Of a DNA stretch of 64,000 nucleotides, positions 31,998 to 40,420 are shown piece by piece. The stretch covers positions 1 to 64,000 of the forward strand of contig CAJFPF010000134.1 in NCBI GenBank assembly GCA_904398655.1, in the 5' to 3' direction. Each line of letters starts with the position of its first letter. Within the stretch, counting starts at the first letter, position 1. This DNA is from an uncultured Anaerotruncus sp. GTDB taxonomy: Bacteria; Bacillota; Clostridia; Oscillospirales; Ruminococcaceae. The notes under the pieces were generated by a model, which did not search any database, was not told the DNA's origin, and was given only the letters and a program-made list of their open reading frames with translations. The translations under genes and the position numbers were made by a program.

Positions 31998-32630
31998 TTA
32001 CACCGAAAAGCTTTTCAGCATCTTTGTCACAAAGGACTTGGTAATTTCATGGATAGAGTAATCCATATGGGGTATATTGGCCAGCTCCATAGCCCTCTTC
32101 TGTTTCTCTGTATGGGAGGTATAGGGATAGACGCCAAACAAAAATGGAAAAAAAGCATAGAGGAACTCCTGGATATCCCCTGCAGACATGGTTGGAAAAA
32201 ACTTTTCCAAGCAGCGTTCGATGGTATGCAGGGCGGCTGCATATGCCTTTTTAAACGCCACTAGGTTTTCTATGCGGCTGTTGCCTTCCATGTCATAGAG
32301 GTTCATGCTCATCAGCTTCAACATACGGCCCCGCTTTTCCAATGTGCGGCCCAGCTGATCCGCGAACACTTCCAGAGGCAGAGAAGCCTCCTGCTGAATC
32401 ATCTCCTCCAGATCCGCGGCCCAACACTCATGCTCCCGCTGAAGCAGAGCCAGGAAAATCTCCTCTTTCGTTTGAAAATAGTAATAGATGGAGGTGCGGG
32501 TAAAGGAAGTTTTCTTCCCAATATCTCGGATGGTGATCTCTTTAAAGCCCATGGTCTCATATAGGGTGGCGCAGGCGTTCACAATCTCCTCTTTTCGCGC
32601 ATTTGTCAGCTCTTCCGATCCCTTTGGCAT
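31998..32630 (-). CDS. TetR family regulator
   Basis: The 210-residue product has an N-terminal TetR helix-turn-helix (about 20-65: EIVNACATLYETMGFKEI, IRDIGKKTSFTRTSIYYYFQTKEEIF in parts) and an all-helical ligand domain. TetR proteins are repressors released by small ligands. The ATG at 32630 has GGAAGG six bases upstream. A TTGACA-17-TATAAT promoter overlaps GACACGGTGTC, and closely related dyads occur at the promoter of the DUF362-flavodoxin operon, so it probably represses itself and that operon. The ligand is unknown. Confidence 0.88.
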   Translation of the reverse strand: MPKGSEELTNARKEEIVNACATLYETMGFKEITIRDIGKKTSFTRTSIYYYFQTKEEIFLALLQREHECWAADLEEMIQQEASLPLEVFADQLGRTLEKRGRMLKLMSMNLYDMEGNSRIENLVAFKKAYAAALHTIERCLEKFFPTMSAGDIQEFLYAFFPFLFGVYPYTSHTEKQKRAMELANIPHMDYSIHEITKSFVTKMLKSFSV

Positions 32631-32695
32631 AACTGTCCTTCCTTTCCGCTGGGCCACTTTCGCCCTCTTAGGGAGCTTTCACCGCCCGCAAATGT

Positions 32696-32724
32696 ATTAT
32701 AAACAATTACCGACACGGTGTCAA
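32696..32724 (-). promoter_or_regulatory. Promoter and operator of the tetR gene
   Basis: On the minus strand TTGACA, 17 bases and TATAAT. The dyad GACAC-G-GTGTC (32712-32722) covers the -35 box and part of the spacer. Confidence 0.85.
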
Positions 32725-32760
32725 ACAGCCACGAAAAAACGGTTATATCCCTCAGAAAAT

Positions 32761-32793
32761 GGACGGGGAAGCAATCCTTTTGCTTCCCCGTCC
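32761..32793 (-). terminator. Terminator of the DUF362-flavodoxin operon
   Basis: The stem GGACGGGGAAGCA with a short loop lies between the flavodoxin stop and the tetR promoter, with ATTTT after it on the minus strand. Confidence 0.75.
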
Positions 32794-32812
32794 TGTCTCC
32801 TTGATACGGCTT

Positions 32813-33286
32813 TTAGCTGTTTTGTACCCCTTTTGCCCAATCTGCCGCACCCGATCCGTTGAGCAACTGCCCTTTCCTCCAGACTGCTTTCGGGCAATGA
32901 TCCTGTAGACTCTTTTCCGCCCTGCCGATGCCGCTGCCGCCAGAGGTGGCAAAGGGAATGAGCGTCTTTCCAGAGAAGTCATAGCTCTCCAGGAAGGTAT
33001 CCACAATACGGGGCTCCACATACCACCAGATGGGGAATCCCACCATAACAGTATCATACTGCTCCATATTCTGTACCGGTTCCGCGATGGCTGGCCGGCA
33101 GGACAGGTCGTTCATCTCCAGGGTGCTGCGGCTTTTTTTGTCCATCCAGTTTAGATCCGCGGCGGTATAGGGCTGGGATGGACGGATTTCATACAGATCG
33201 CCGCCTACAGCGTCGGCAATCTCCCTTGCCACACGGGCGGTCACACCGCTGGCGGAAAAATAGGCAACTAAAGTTTTCTTTTGCAT
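32813..33286 (-). CDS. Cytoplasmic flavodoxin
   Basis: The 157-residue product is a plain flavodoxin without signal peptide: LVAYFSASGVTARVAREI contains the FMN phosphate loop in the form SASGVT, followed by YDTVMVGFPIWWYVEP, DTFLESYDFSGKTLIPF and TSGGSGIGRAEKSL. It resembles the domains of the two exported lipoproteins upstream in the window, so it may be their cytoplasmic relative. The second ATG (33286) is chosen because it stands seven bases from AGGAGG. It follows the DUF362 gene by 19 bases and is probably cotranscribed with it under TetR control. Confidence 0.88.
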   Translation of the reverse strand: MQKKTLVAYFSASGVTARVAREIADAVGGDLYEIRPSQPYTAADLNWMDKKSRSTLEMNDLSCRPAIAEPVQNMEQYDTVMVGFPIWWYVEPRIVDTFLESYDFSGKTLIPFATSGGSGIGRAEKSLQDHCPKAVWRKGQLLNGSGAADWAKGVQNS

Positions 33287-33305
33287 CATACTTCCTCCTG
33301 ATTAC

Positions 33306-34196
33306 TTAAAGCTCAATCCATTCATATTCCCGGGAACCAAACCCCAAAGCGGCTGCGGCCTCAATGGTGTGAATCCCGTTGCGGCTGTTGACCCGCTCCA
33401 TAAAATGCTCTTTGCCAGGATCATCGGAGTTGACAACAAGATCAATGCAAGCCTGATCGATGGCCACCGGATCTAGGGAGGCCAAAATGCCGATGTCCTT
33501 CATGCAGGGGTCCTCCGCTACCATACAGCAGTCGCAGTCCACCGAGAGGTTTTTCATCACATTGATAAAGGCAATTTTTCCTTTAAAATGTTCCACCACA
33601 CTGGAGGCGGCATCCGCCATTGCCTCCGGAAAGGCGACACTGCTGGCGTGCTGTTTCCAAGTTTCAAAGCGGTCGTCCGTCTTACCTGCAGAGTGGATCA
33701 GTGCTTTGCCGGCGCGGGAGGCGCACCCAATGGACAACTGTTTAAGGGCTCCGCCATAACCGCCCATGGGGTGGCCTTTGAAGTGGGCCAGCACCAGCAT
33801 GGAGTCGTAGTTGGCAATGTTCTTGCCCAGGTGGTTCTCTTTGAGAACCTTCCCATTGGGAATCGGCCAGACCACATCCGGCCCCTCACCATCCATCAAA
33901 TCCACCTGGAAATGGGTCGTCCAACCATGCTCCTTCAAAAGCTGTAGATGGGACTCGGTGTGATCCCGTACACCGCCGGATGCGTCCCCATAGGCGGTAT
34001 TGCACTCCACAACGGTACCATGGACCTCCTCCACCATAGGCTTCCAGAACTCCGGCCGCAGAAAATTCTGGTTTCCTTTTTCCCCCGAGTGCACCTTCAC
34101 TGCCACCTTACCAGGCAGGTGGATTCCCAGTGCACGATACAGCTCGACCACTTTTTCCGGTGTGATTGTTTTAGAAAAGTAGACCTTTGACTTCAT
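33306..34196 (-). CDS. DUF362 domain protein
   Basis: The 296-residue product matches the DUF362 group often found with Fe-S proteins: KVAVKVHSGEKGNQNFLRPE, MLVLAHFKGHPMGGYGGALKQLSIGCAS in parts, and SLDPVAIDQACIDLV near the C terminus. A Cys group (VDCDCCMVAEDPC, about 235) is suitable for metal or cluster binding, but the ferredoxin tail present in many DUF362 proteins is missing. The function of the family is not settled. The ATG at 34196 has AGGAGG eight bases upstream. Two dyads in its promoter match the site at the tetR promoter. Confidence 0.85.
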   Translation of the reverse strand: MKSKVYFSKTITPEKVVELYRALGIHLPGKVAVKVHSGEKGNQNFLRPEFWKPMVEEVHGTVVECNTAYGDASGGVRDHTESHLQLLKEHGWTTHFQVDLMDGEGPDVVWPIPNGKVLKENHLGKNIANYDSMLVLAHFKGHPMGGYGGALKQLSIGCASRAGKALIHSAGKTDDRFETWKQHASSVAFPEAMADAASSVVEHFKGKIAFINVMKNLSVDCDCCMVAEDPCMKDIGILASLDPVAIDQACIDLVVNSDDPGKEHFMERVNSRNGIHTIEAAAALGFGSREYEWIEL

Positions 34197-34269
34197 TTCA
34201 AGGACCTCCTGCATTTGGTATCACCGCTCTTTTCAGTGGCTTTGATGTTCTAGATTCTAACATCACGTT

Positions 34270-34284
34270 TTGACACTGTGTCAA
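34270..34284. promoter_or_regulatory. TetR-type operator near the transcription start of DUF362
   Basis: The perfect dyad TTGACAC-T-GTGTCAA lies just downstream of the -10 box on the minus strand. Its core equals the core at the tetR promoter. Confidence 0.75.
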
Positions 34285-34291
34285 CAACCAT

Positions 34292-34320
34292 ACTATAGCA
34301 CTATTTTGACACCATGTCAA
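34292..34320 (-). promoter_or_regulatory. Promoter of the DUF362-flavodoxin operon with a second operator
   Basis: On the minus strand TTGACA, 17 bases and TATAGT. The -35 box is part of a second near-dyad, TTGACA-CCA-TGTCAA (34306-34320), whose centre is 36 bases from the first. Confidence 0.8.
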
Positions 34321-34383
34321 TATATTTTTAATTTCCCCTCACCCATACACCCTGTTCAGCTGCAGCAAGGTTCTCCCCCTAAC

Positions 34384-34425
34384 AGCAAAGGGACCTGCCA
34401 ACAAATGTCAACAGGTCCCTTTGCT
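34384..34425 (-). terminator. Hairpin after the cation ATPase gene
   Basis: A 14-base-pair stem (AGCAAAGGGACCTG, loop of 14) lies beyond the ATPase stop. The T tail on the minus strand is weak, so termination is only probable. Confidence 0.5.
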
Positions 34426-34457
34426 ATTTCATATTTAGATCAGAACGAATAAGGTAT

Positions 34458-37079
34458 TCAGCTTCTCCTCTTATCGGCAATTACTTTTTTAATTTGAAGC
34501 ACCAAGGTGGGCAGGAAGGCCAAAACAACCACCAGGCCAATTTGGGAACCAGTGAAGGGGCTGATTTCAAACAGGCGATCCAGGCCAGGGATGAAGAGCG
34601 CGGCAGCCAGCAGAGCTACCCCAGCAAAGAATGCCCCAAGGCTGGCCGGATTGGAGCGCAGGCCCAGATGGAAAATAGATGCCTCACCGCGGCAGTTGAA
34701 GCCGTGGAACAGACGGGCCAGCGTCAGCGTTGCAAACGCCAGCGTCATGGCCAACCCAGCGCCCCCATTGGTCAGGCCGATCCAGTAGGCGCCCATGGTG
34801 ACAATCGCAATTAGAATGCCATACCCCATAATTTGGGTCATGAGCTGACGATTGAGGATGGGCTCTTTGGGGTCACGGGGAGGCCGGTTGAGGAGATCCC
34901 CAGTGGCGGGTTCCACACCGATGGCAATGGCGGGCAGCGAGTCGGTGAGCAGGTTGATGAACAGCAGATGGACCGGCGCAAATGGTACCGGCAGTCCCAA
35001 TAGAGAGGTCACCAGCACGCAGAGGATCCCTGCCATATTTCCTGAGAGCAGGAAGGTGATAGCATTTTTAATGTTGGTGTAGACACCGCGGCCATTGACC
35101 ACGGCCTTCACAATGGTGGCAAAGTTGTCGTCCGAAAGGATCATGGAGGCGGCATCCTTGCTCACCTCAGTGCCGGTAATTCCCATGGCTACGCCAATAT
35201 CCGCCGCTTTTAGGGCGGGGGCGTCGTTGACGCCGTCACCGGTCATGGAGACAATCTTCCCCTTCCGTTGCCAAGCTTTGACAATGCGGATCTTATGCTC
35301 CGGGGAAACCCGAGCATAGACCGAGATATGCTCCAAACGGCGATCCAGTTCCTGGTCGTCCATCGCGTCCAGCTCCACGCCAGCCAGCGCCTCATCCCCC
35401 TCTCGGAAGATCCCGATTTGGCGGGCGATGGCCGAGGCGGTGATCTTATGGTCGCCGGTGATCATAATGGTGCGGATGCCGCCCCGGCTGGCGTCCGCCA
35501 CCGCCTGGATCGCCTCCGGACGCGGAGGATCAATCATAGAAACCAGACCGATGAAGGTAAACTCCTGTTCATCCTCCAACGTCAGCTCCCGCACCTGGTC
35601 CAATTCCCGATAGGCAAAGGCCAACACCCGTAGGCCCCGCTGGGACATCTCCAGGTTTACCTGGCTGATTTTTTGACGCTCCTCCGGAGTCATGGGTACC
35701 ACTCCGTGGGAGGTGAGCAGCTGCGTGGAGCGATCCAGTAGGACATCGATGGCGCCCTTGGTGTAGAGAGTGGGGATCCCATCCACCAGGTGCAAGGTAC
35801 TCATAAGCTTCCGGTCGGAATCAAAGGCCAACTCTCCTAGGCGGGGATGCTGCGCACGGTAGGTGGTCTCATCCACCTCGAACTGATCCCCCAGCTGTAC
35901 CAGAGCCACTTCGGTGGGATCTCCAATGGCGGTTTTGGTCTCTTTGTCCACCGTGGCATCACTGGCCAAGAGAGCCGCCTTCAAAAGCATCCTCTGGGCG
36001 TCGTCCGCGATGTTCAGTTCCTTGCCATCCACCTCTTTCCCACCGGCATAAATCTGCTGGAAGGTCATCCGATTCTGGGTCAGGGTACCTGTCTTATCGG
36101 AGCAGATAATGGATACGGACCCCAGGCTCTCCACTGCTTTCAGGTCCTTCATAATGGCGTTTTGTTGGGCCATCTTTTGGGTGCCGAGAGCCAGAACAAT
36201 GGTGACAATGGAGGAGAGGGCCTCCGGAATCGCCGCCACCGCCAGGGCCACCGCGAACATTAGGGAATCTAGAATTCCCATTTCACGATAGAGGGAGAGG
36301 CCAAACACCACAGCGCAGATCACCATAATTACCATAGCCAGCTTGCGGCTGAAATCGTCCAGGCTGACCTGCAGGGGGGTACGGCGCTGCTGGGTCTGAT
36401 TCATCAGCGCAGCTACCTTCCCCAATTCAGTGGACATACCGGTGGCGGTGACCACTGCTACCGCCCGGCCATAGGTGACCAAGGAGCCGGAGAAAACCAT
36501 GTTCTTCTGATCTCCCAATGCCACCTTTTCATCCAGAATCGGCTGAGTGGTTTTCTCTACCCCCTCGCTCTCACCGGTGAGGGAGCTTTCATTGACCTTT
36601 AAAGAGTAGTTCTCCAAGATTCTACCGTCGGCGGCCACCAGATCCCCGGCCTCCAGCTCCACCAGATCCCCCGGGACCAGCTGGTTGGAGGGAATAATCT
36701 CCCGTTTCCCGTTCCGGAGCACCTTCACTGAGGGGGCGGACATGGCCTTGAGGCTCTCCAACGATTTCTCTGCCTTAAAGTGCTGCACAGTGCCAAGGAT
36801 GGCATTGAGTACCAGCACCGCAAAGATGACAATGGTGCTCTCCACGTTTCCGGATGCCATGGAGATCAGGGCCGCCACAATCAGGATCACCACCAACAGG
36901 TCCTTGAACTGCTCCAGAAAGACCTGCAGCACGGTCTTGCGCTTTTGCTCCAGCAACGCATTGGGGCCATACTGTTCCAAACGTCGGCCAGCTTCCTCCT
37001 CTGTGAGGCCCTGGCGCTGGGTGGATAGTTTTTCCAGCGTTTTCTCTGGTGTCAATCGAAAAAAGTTCTGTTCCTCCAT
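34458..37079 (-). CDS. P-type cation-transporting ATPase, calcium/manganese type
   Basis: The 873-residue product is a type II P-type ATPase: N-terminal cation-ATPase domain (LSTQRQGLTEEEAGRRLEQY), actuator motif SLTGESEGV (about 175), M4 motif AAIPEAL, phosphorylation site CSDKTGTLTQN (about 330), hinge MTGDGVNDAPALKAADIGVA (about 610) and M6 NLLTDSLPAIAIG. It exports Ca2+ or Mn2+ with ATP. The leader carries a yybP-ykoY riboswitch, which senses Mn2+; related riboswitch-controlled ATPases (YoaB type) export manganese, so Mn2+ efflux is the best reading. AGGAG lies seven bases before the ATG. Confidence 0.93.
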   Translation of the reverse strand: MEEQNFFRLTPEKTLEKLSTQRQGLTEEEAGRRLEQYGPNALLEQKRKTVLQVFLEQFKDLLVVILIVAALISMASGNVESTIVIFAVLVLNAILGTVQHFKAEKSLESLKAMSAPSVKVLRNGKREIIPSNQLVPGDLVELEAGDLVAADGRILENYSLKVNESSLTGESEGVEKTTQPILDEKVALGDQKNMVFSGSLVTYGRAVAVVTATGMSTELGKVAALMNQTQQRRTPLQVSLDDFSRKLAMVIMVICAVVFGLSLYREMGILDSLMFAVALAVAAIPEALSSIVTIVLALGTQKMAQQNAIMKDLKAVESLGSVSIICSDKTGTLTQNRMTFQQIYAGGKEVDGKELNIADDAQRMLLKAALLASDATVDKETKTAIGDPTEVALVQLGDQFEVDETTYRAQHPRLGELAFDSDRKLMSTLHLVDGIPTLYTKGAIDVLLDRSTQLLTSHGVVPMTPEERQKISQVNLEMSQRGLRVLAFAYRELDQVRELTLEDEQEFTFIGLVSMIDPPRPEAIQAVADASRGGIRTIMITGDHKITASAIARQIGIFREGDEALAGVELDAMDDQELDRRLEHISVYARVSPEHKIRIVKAWQRKGKIVSMTGDGVNDAPALKAADIGVAMGITGTEVSKDAASMILSDDNFATIVKAVVNGRGVYTNIKNAITFLLSGNMAGILCVLVTSLLGLPVPFAPVHLLFINLLTDSLPAIAIGVEPATGDLLNRPPRDPKEPILNRQLMTQIMGYGILIAIVTMGAYWIGLTNGGAGLAMTLAFATLTLARLFHGFNCRGEASIFHLGLRSNPASLGAFFAGVALLAAALFIPGLDRLFEISPFTGSQIGLVVVLAFLPTLVLQIKKVIADKRRS

Positions 37080-37135
37080 AACAATACTCCTTTTTTCCTA
37101 AGGGATCCAGCGGGGCTCTCCTTCCGCATGCAAAC

Positions 37136-37281
37136 AAAAAAGACTTTTAAGTACCTGTTTCGGTTCTCTCCAAAGCAGATACTCAAAAGTCTCGTGACCG
37201 AATCACCGGCGCCCGCCACCAAGCCGTAGAGACGGCTGGGAATGTTGACAACGGGCCTGACGACTACTCCCTTTTGAATCC
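37136..37281 (-). promoter_or_regulatory. yybP-ykoY (manganese) riboswitch with terminator platform
   Basis: On the minus strand the aptamer starts with CAAAAGGGAGTAGTCGTC and ends with CGAGACTTTTG, the closing P1 arms of the yybP-ykoY class; the middle has TTGTCAACATT and ACGGCTTGGTGGC. The 3' arm of P1 (37183-37189) is also the 5' arm of a 16-base-pair terminator stem (37142-37157 with 37176-37191) followed by TTTTTT. Ligand binding would hold P1 and prevent the terminator, so Mn2+ should switch the ATPase gene on. Confidence 0.85.
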
Positions 37282-37298
37282 CTTGTTCAATTGCAGTT

Positions 37299-37327
37299 AT
37301 TATAGCATAGATTTTTCTTGAGTGCAA
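37299..37327 (-). promoter_or_regulatory. Promoter of the riboswitch-ATPase unit
   Basis: On the minus strand TTGCAC, a 17-base spacer and TATAAT lie just before the aptamer. Confidence 0.88.
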
Positions 37328-37383
37328 GGTGATTTTCCGAGAAAAATGGTCCCTCTGACCTGAAATATGGTATTTGAAGCTAT

Positions 37384-38424
37384 TTATAGGATGGTTCCTC
37401 CACCTAGCACCTGATTTTCTTGATAAAACACCGCCGCCTGCCCAGCCGTAATCGCCCGTTGAGGCTCTTGAAAGATCACCTCTGCTCTCCCTTCGGGCAG
37501 TGGAAAAATGGTGGCACTGGCGGGGCGATGGGCATAACGGATCTTCACCTGGGCCTTAAACGGCTCTGTTGGCATCTCTCCAGAGATCATCCGCAAATCC
37601 CCCACTTGCATATGGTCAGAAAAAACCGCGTCCTCCTCCCCTAGGACCACTCGATTTTCCACTGGGTCCAGATGGCTCACAAATAAACGTCGGCCTGCAG
37701 AAATCCCCAGACCCCGGCGCTGCCCGACTGTATAGTGCCAATACCCTTGATGCCTTCCCAGGATGTGACCCTCCTGATCTACAAATACCCCCTCTTGAGG
37801 TTCAACCCCTCTGTAGCGCGTCAAAAAGTTGGCGTAGTTTCCATCTGGGACAAAGCAGATATCTTGGCTATCCCCTTTGTCGTGGACAGGTAAGCCCGCC
37901 TGACGAGCCAGCTCCCGCACCTCCGGCTTGCTCAACCGATCCAGTGGCAGCTCCAACGCGCCCAACTGTCCCTGGCTTAAATGATAGAGGACATAGGACT
38001 GATCCTTTTGGGTTTGGGCGCTCTTCCAAAGCTGCCAACTGCTCCCGTCAGGCTCCTGTCGAATCTGGGCATAATGCCCCGTAGCAATTCTTTGGTATCC
38101 CATCCGATGGGCATCCTCTAAAAATGCCCCAAACTTGACCGCCCGGTTGCAGGCGATACAGGGATTGGGAGTCCTGCCCGCCAGATACTCCTGAACGAAC
38201 AGATCCATTACCTTCTGCGCAAACTGCTTCCGATAATCCAACAAGTAGTGCGGAATCCCCAAACAACGGCAAACCGCAGCCGCGTCCGAAACATTCTTCG
38301 CGTCAGCCTCCGCGAACAGCTGGAAGGTAGCCCCTGCCACTTCAAAGCCCTGTCTCTGTAACAGCAGAGCCGCCACGGAACTGTCCACACCGCCACTCAT
38401 GGCCACCAAAATGCGTCCCTTCAT
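37384..38424 (-). CDS. mnmA: tRNA-specific 2-thiouridylase
   Basis: MnmA thiolates U34 in the wobble position of tRNA-Lys, -Glu and -Gln. The 346-residue product has the PP-loop AMSGGVDSSVAALLL (about residue 8), the catalytic Cys in NPCIACNRAVKFG (about 98), GHYAQI, KDQSYVLYHL, the second active Cys in QDICFVPDG (about 195) and the C-terminal beta-barrel domain (VKIRYAHRPASA, FQEPQRAITAGQAAVFY in parts). The start at 38424 is preceded by GGAGG and GGGGA. It lies 55 bases after the zinc-ribbon gene. Confidence 0.95.
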   Translation of the reverse strand: MKGRILVAMSGGVDSSVAALLLQRQGFEVAGATFQLFAEADAKNVSDAAAVCRCLGIPHYLLDYRKQFAQKVMDLFVQEYLAGRTPNPCIACNRAVKFGAFLEDAHRMGYQRIATGHYAQIRQEPDGSSWQLWKSAQTQKDQSYVLYHLSQGQLGALELPLDRLSKPEVRELARQAGLPVHDKGDSQDICFVPDGNYANFLTRYRGVEPQEGVFVDQEGHILGRHQGYWHYTVGQRRGLGISAGRRLFVSHLDPVENRVVLGEEDAVFSDHMQVGDLRMISGEMPTEPFKAQVKIRYAHRPASATIFPLPEGRAEVIFQEPQRAITAGQAAVFYQENQVLGGGTIL

Positions 38425-38479
38425 ATTCCCCAATCCTCCCACAAATCGGCTGTGCATTTCCCCCTCATTTTTTGGCTAT

Positions 38480-39013
38480 TTACCACCACAGCCGCACAAA
38501 TAATGCGGAAAGATCTGAAGGACGAAACTCTATGTTGCCAAATGCCAACCAATAACAGAACGTAGCAATGCCCACCCCCAGGGCAATCGACAAAAGGGCC
38601 ACAAAAAACTTTCTTCCCCGTCCCACTTTTGTTGGCGCCAAAGGAAGGTTCTTAGGACCCGCTTCACTGGCCTCTTCCGGCATATTTTCGGGTTCCAGGT
38701 CAGGTAGCTCTTCCGGTCGAAATACATAATAGGGCAATTCTCCGTCGGATTCTTGCCGTTCCTGATCCCGTTGCCTCGAGGAGGCATTCCATTTTTTCTG
38801 GTCCGCAAAATTTTGAAAAATTTCAACTTCACTTTGTGGTTCCCGCGTATGGAATGTGTAATAGTCCGACGGATTCGGTTCCCCTTCATCCATTACAGGA
38901 GGAGGCGTCAACCCCTCATAGTGATCCTGGAAATCACTTACCGTCCGCTCCCCGCAATAGGGGCAGAATTTGAAGTCGCTCTTGATTGGCTTCTGGCAAT
39001 GTTTACAAACCAT
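38480..39013 (-). CDS. Zinc-ribbon protein with C-terminal membrane anchor
   Basis: The 177-residue product starts with a zinc ribbon (MVCKHCQKPI, FCPYCGERTV), continues with a long acidic, low-complexity cytoplasmic region (about 30-125, with EELPDLEPENMPEEASE) and a basic stretch KVGRGRKF, and ends with a single membrane helix (FFVALLSIALGVGIATFCYW, about 137-158) and a short tail ending RLWW. Such zinc-ribbon plus membrane-helix proteins are common in Firmicutes and have no assigned function. It may be cotranscribed with mnmA. A GGGG site lies upstream of the ATG. Confidence 0.7.
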   Translation of the reverse strand: MVCKHCQKPIKSDFKFCPYCGERTVSDFQDHYEGLTPPPVMDEGEPNPSDYYTFHTREPQSEVEIFQNFADQKKWNASSRQRDQERQESDGELPYYVFRPEELPDLEPENMPEEASEAGPKNLPLAPTKVGRGRKFFVALLSIALGVGIATFCYWLAFGNIEFRPSDLSALFVRLWW

Positions 39014-39240
39014 TTTTTTACCCCTAACTGTTTATCTCTCCGTAAGTTTGAATTGCTTCGTAATAGCAATGAGGCGTCTCCGAGACGCTTGTAACGACTG
39101 CCACAGAACCTGGAAGCCGCCAGTTAGGCAAGGAGTCTCATTTTTGTTTTTCTCCAAACTGCAGGACAGATTACAAGGAATCCAAAAATTTTTAGAGAAG
39201 ATTGCGTCTATAATAAAGGACATCCCCCTTCTGGTCAACC

Positions 39241-39288
39241 TTTGTCGATACGGGTCAAATGTGGTCACAATTGGAGCAAACTGTCGAA
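39241..39288. promoter_or_regulatory. Two Spo0A-box-like sequences before the Spo0A-C-like gene
   Basis: TTTGTCGAT (39241-39249) and TGTCGAA (39282-39288) resemble the 0A box (TTTGTCGAA / TGNCGAA) and lie 50-100 bases before the start at 39341. The rest of the gap 39014-39340 shows no gene; a clear sigma-A promoter was not found. Confidence 0.45.
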
Positions 39289-39340
39289 AAAAGTTTTATC
39301 CTTAAAATTACCAATCCAGCAACGGAAGGGGGGATTCCAT

Positions 39341-39682
39341 ATGAAAGAGGTCAAGCAAATTGTTAGCGAACTCAGCGGCAGGCGAAACAAAGAGTGCTAC
39401 TATATCCTCTGCTGCGCTGTAGAAGTGGCGCGGAAATACCAGCCGGAAGAACCCAAAATGAAGGTAATCTGGGCCCAAGTGAAAGAACAAACTGGAAAGC
39501 GTCAGGAAAAAACGGTCTCTAAAGCGCTTTCTAGAGCGGTGGATGACATCTGGGAACACGGCGACCGTCAAAAACTCCAAGAGATCTATGGGCATCCAAT
39601 CCCAGAGAGACCCACCCCAAAAGAGATGGTCTACCGGCTGGCGGAGTATGTCTGGAAGACATTCTCCCTTCCCAATGACTGA
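39341..39682 (+). CDS. Stand-alone Spo0A C-terminal-like DNA-binding protein
   Basis: The 113-residue product lines up with the effector domain of Spo0A: the LCCAVEVARKYQPEEPKMKV part with the Spo0A REAISMVY helix, WAQVKEQTGKRQEKTVSKAL with the helix-turn-helix region before ERAIRHAIEVAW, and AVDDIWEHGDRQKL followed by PTPKEMVYRLAEYV with the final helices. The receiver domain is missing. AAGGGGGGA lies eight bases before the ATG. Such domain-only proteins occur in clostridia, and could bind Spo0A boxes as a modulator of sporulation, but this is not shown. Two box-like sequences lie upstream. Confidence 0.72.
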   Translation: MKEVKQIVSELSGRRNKECYYILCCAVEVARKYQPEEPKMKVIWAQVKEQTGKRQEKTVSKALSRAVDDIWEHGDRQKLQEIYGHPIPERPTPKEMVYRLAEYVWKTFSLPND

Positions 39683-39689
39683 CCAAGAA

Positions 39690-39726
39690 CAGAACCCCGG
39701 CGAACAGCCGGGGTTCTGCTGTTTTT
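39690..39726. terminator. Terminator between the Spo0A-C-like gene and hpf
   Basis: A 12-base-pair stem (CAGAACCCCGGC, loop GAACA) is followed by CTGTTTTT and lies between convergent genes. Confidence 0.88.
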
Positions 39727-39729
39727 CCT

Positions 39730-40266
39730 TCATCCAACCGTCGGTTCCAGAACGCCATAGGTGCCATTGTGGCGTTTATAGACCACATTGGTCTCGTTGG
39801 ACTCCGCGTTGAGGAATACAAAGAACTCATGCCCCACCAGATTCATCTGGAGGATTGCCTCTTCCACACTCATCGGGCGCAGGGCAAACCGTTTGACACG
39901 TTCCACATGATAGGTCCCCTCAGGACTTTCATTTTCCTCCCCAGCCTCCAAGTATTGGGGATCAAAAGCATTCTCCCGCAGGCGCTTGCCCAAACGGTCT
40001 TTGTTCTTTACAATCTGGCGGAAGAGGGAGTCCACCACCGCTTCCAGGGAATCAAATCGGTCGGAAGTCGTCTTTTCCGCCCGATAGAACATCCCCCGTG
40101 CCTGGATGGTCACCTCCACCGTCTCCCGGTCCCCCTCGTTGGTCACGGTGACGATTGCATTGGCGTTTTCGTCAAAGAACCGATCCAACTTTGCCAATTT
40201 TTTTTCGATTCTTTCCCGGAAAGAATCCCGGACAGAGGTCTTGCGCGCGGTAATGGTGATGTTCAT
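39730..40266 (-). CDS. hpf: Ribosome hibernation promoting factor, long form
   Basis: The 178-residue product has the N-terminal HPF/RaiA domain (MNITITARKTSVRDSFRERI, with FDENANAIVTVT) and the C-terminal dimerisation domain of long HPF (about 120-178: KRFALRPMSVEEAILQMNLVG, FFVFLNAESNETNVVYKR). Long HPF pairs 70S ribosomes into 100S dimers in stationary phase. It has its own TTGTAA-17-TATAAT promoter and a good AAGGGG ribosome site. Confidence 0.95.
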   Translation of the reverse strand: MNITITARKTSVRDSFRERIEKKLAKLDRFFDENANAIVTVTNEGDRETVEVTIQARGMFYRAEKTTSDRFDSLEAVVDSLFRQIVKNKDRLGKRLRENAFDPQYLEAGEENESPEGTYHVERVKRFALRPMSVEEAILQMNLVGHEFFVFLNAESNETNVVYKRHNGTYGVLEPTVG

Positions 40267-40341
40267 ACATTCAACCCCTTTGCTTTCTATATAAAATGGA
40301 CAGGGTCCATTTTTGACAAATTATCCAGATTCTTCCTTTCT

Positions 40342-40370
40342 ATTATAACCGATATTCACTGATCTTACAA
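40342..40370 (-). promoter_or_regulatory. Promoter of hpf
   Basis: On the minus strand TTGTAA, a 17-base spacer and TATAAT, about 75 bases before the start codon. Confidence 0.82.
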
Positions 40371-40420
40371 TAGGTCTGTCCATTTTTCTCGGATCTTTTC
40401 AAAATCGCGGGGCTTCCCTG

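Noticed and set aside
37052..37327. Minus-strand frame of 91 codons upstream of the ATPase gene
   Set aside because: It covers the promoter, riboswitch and terminator; the RNA structure explains the sequence.
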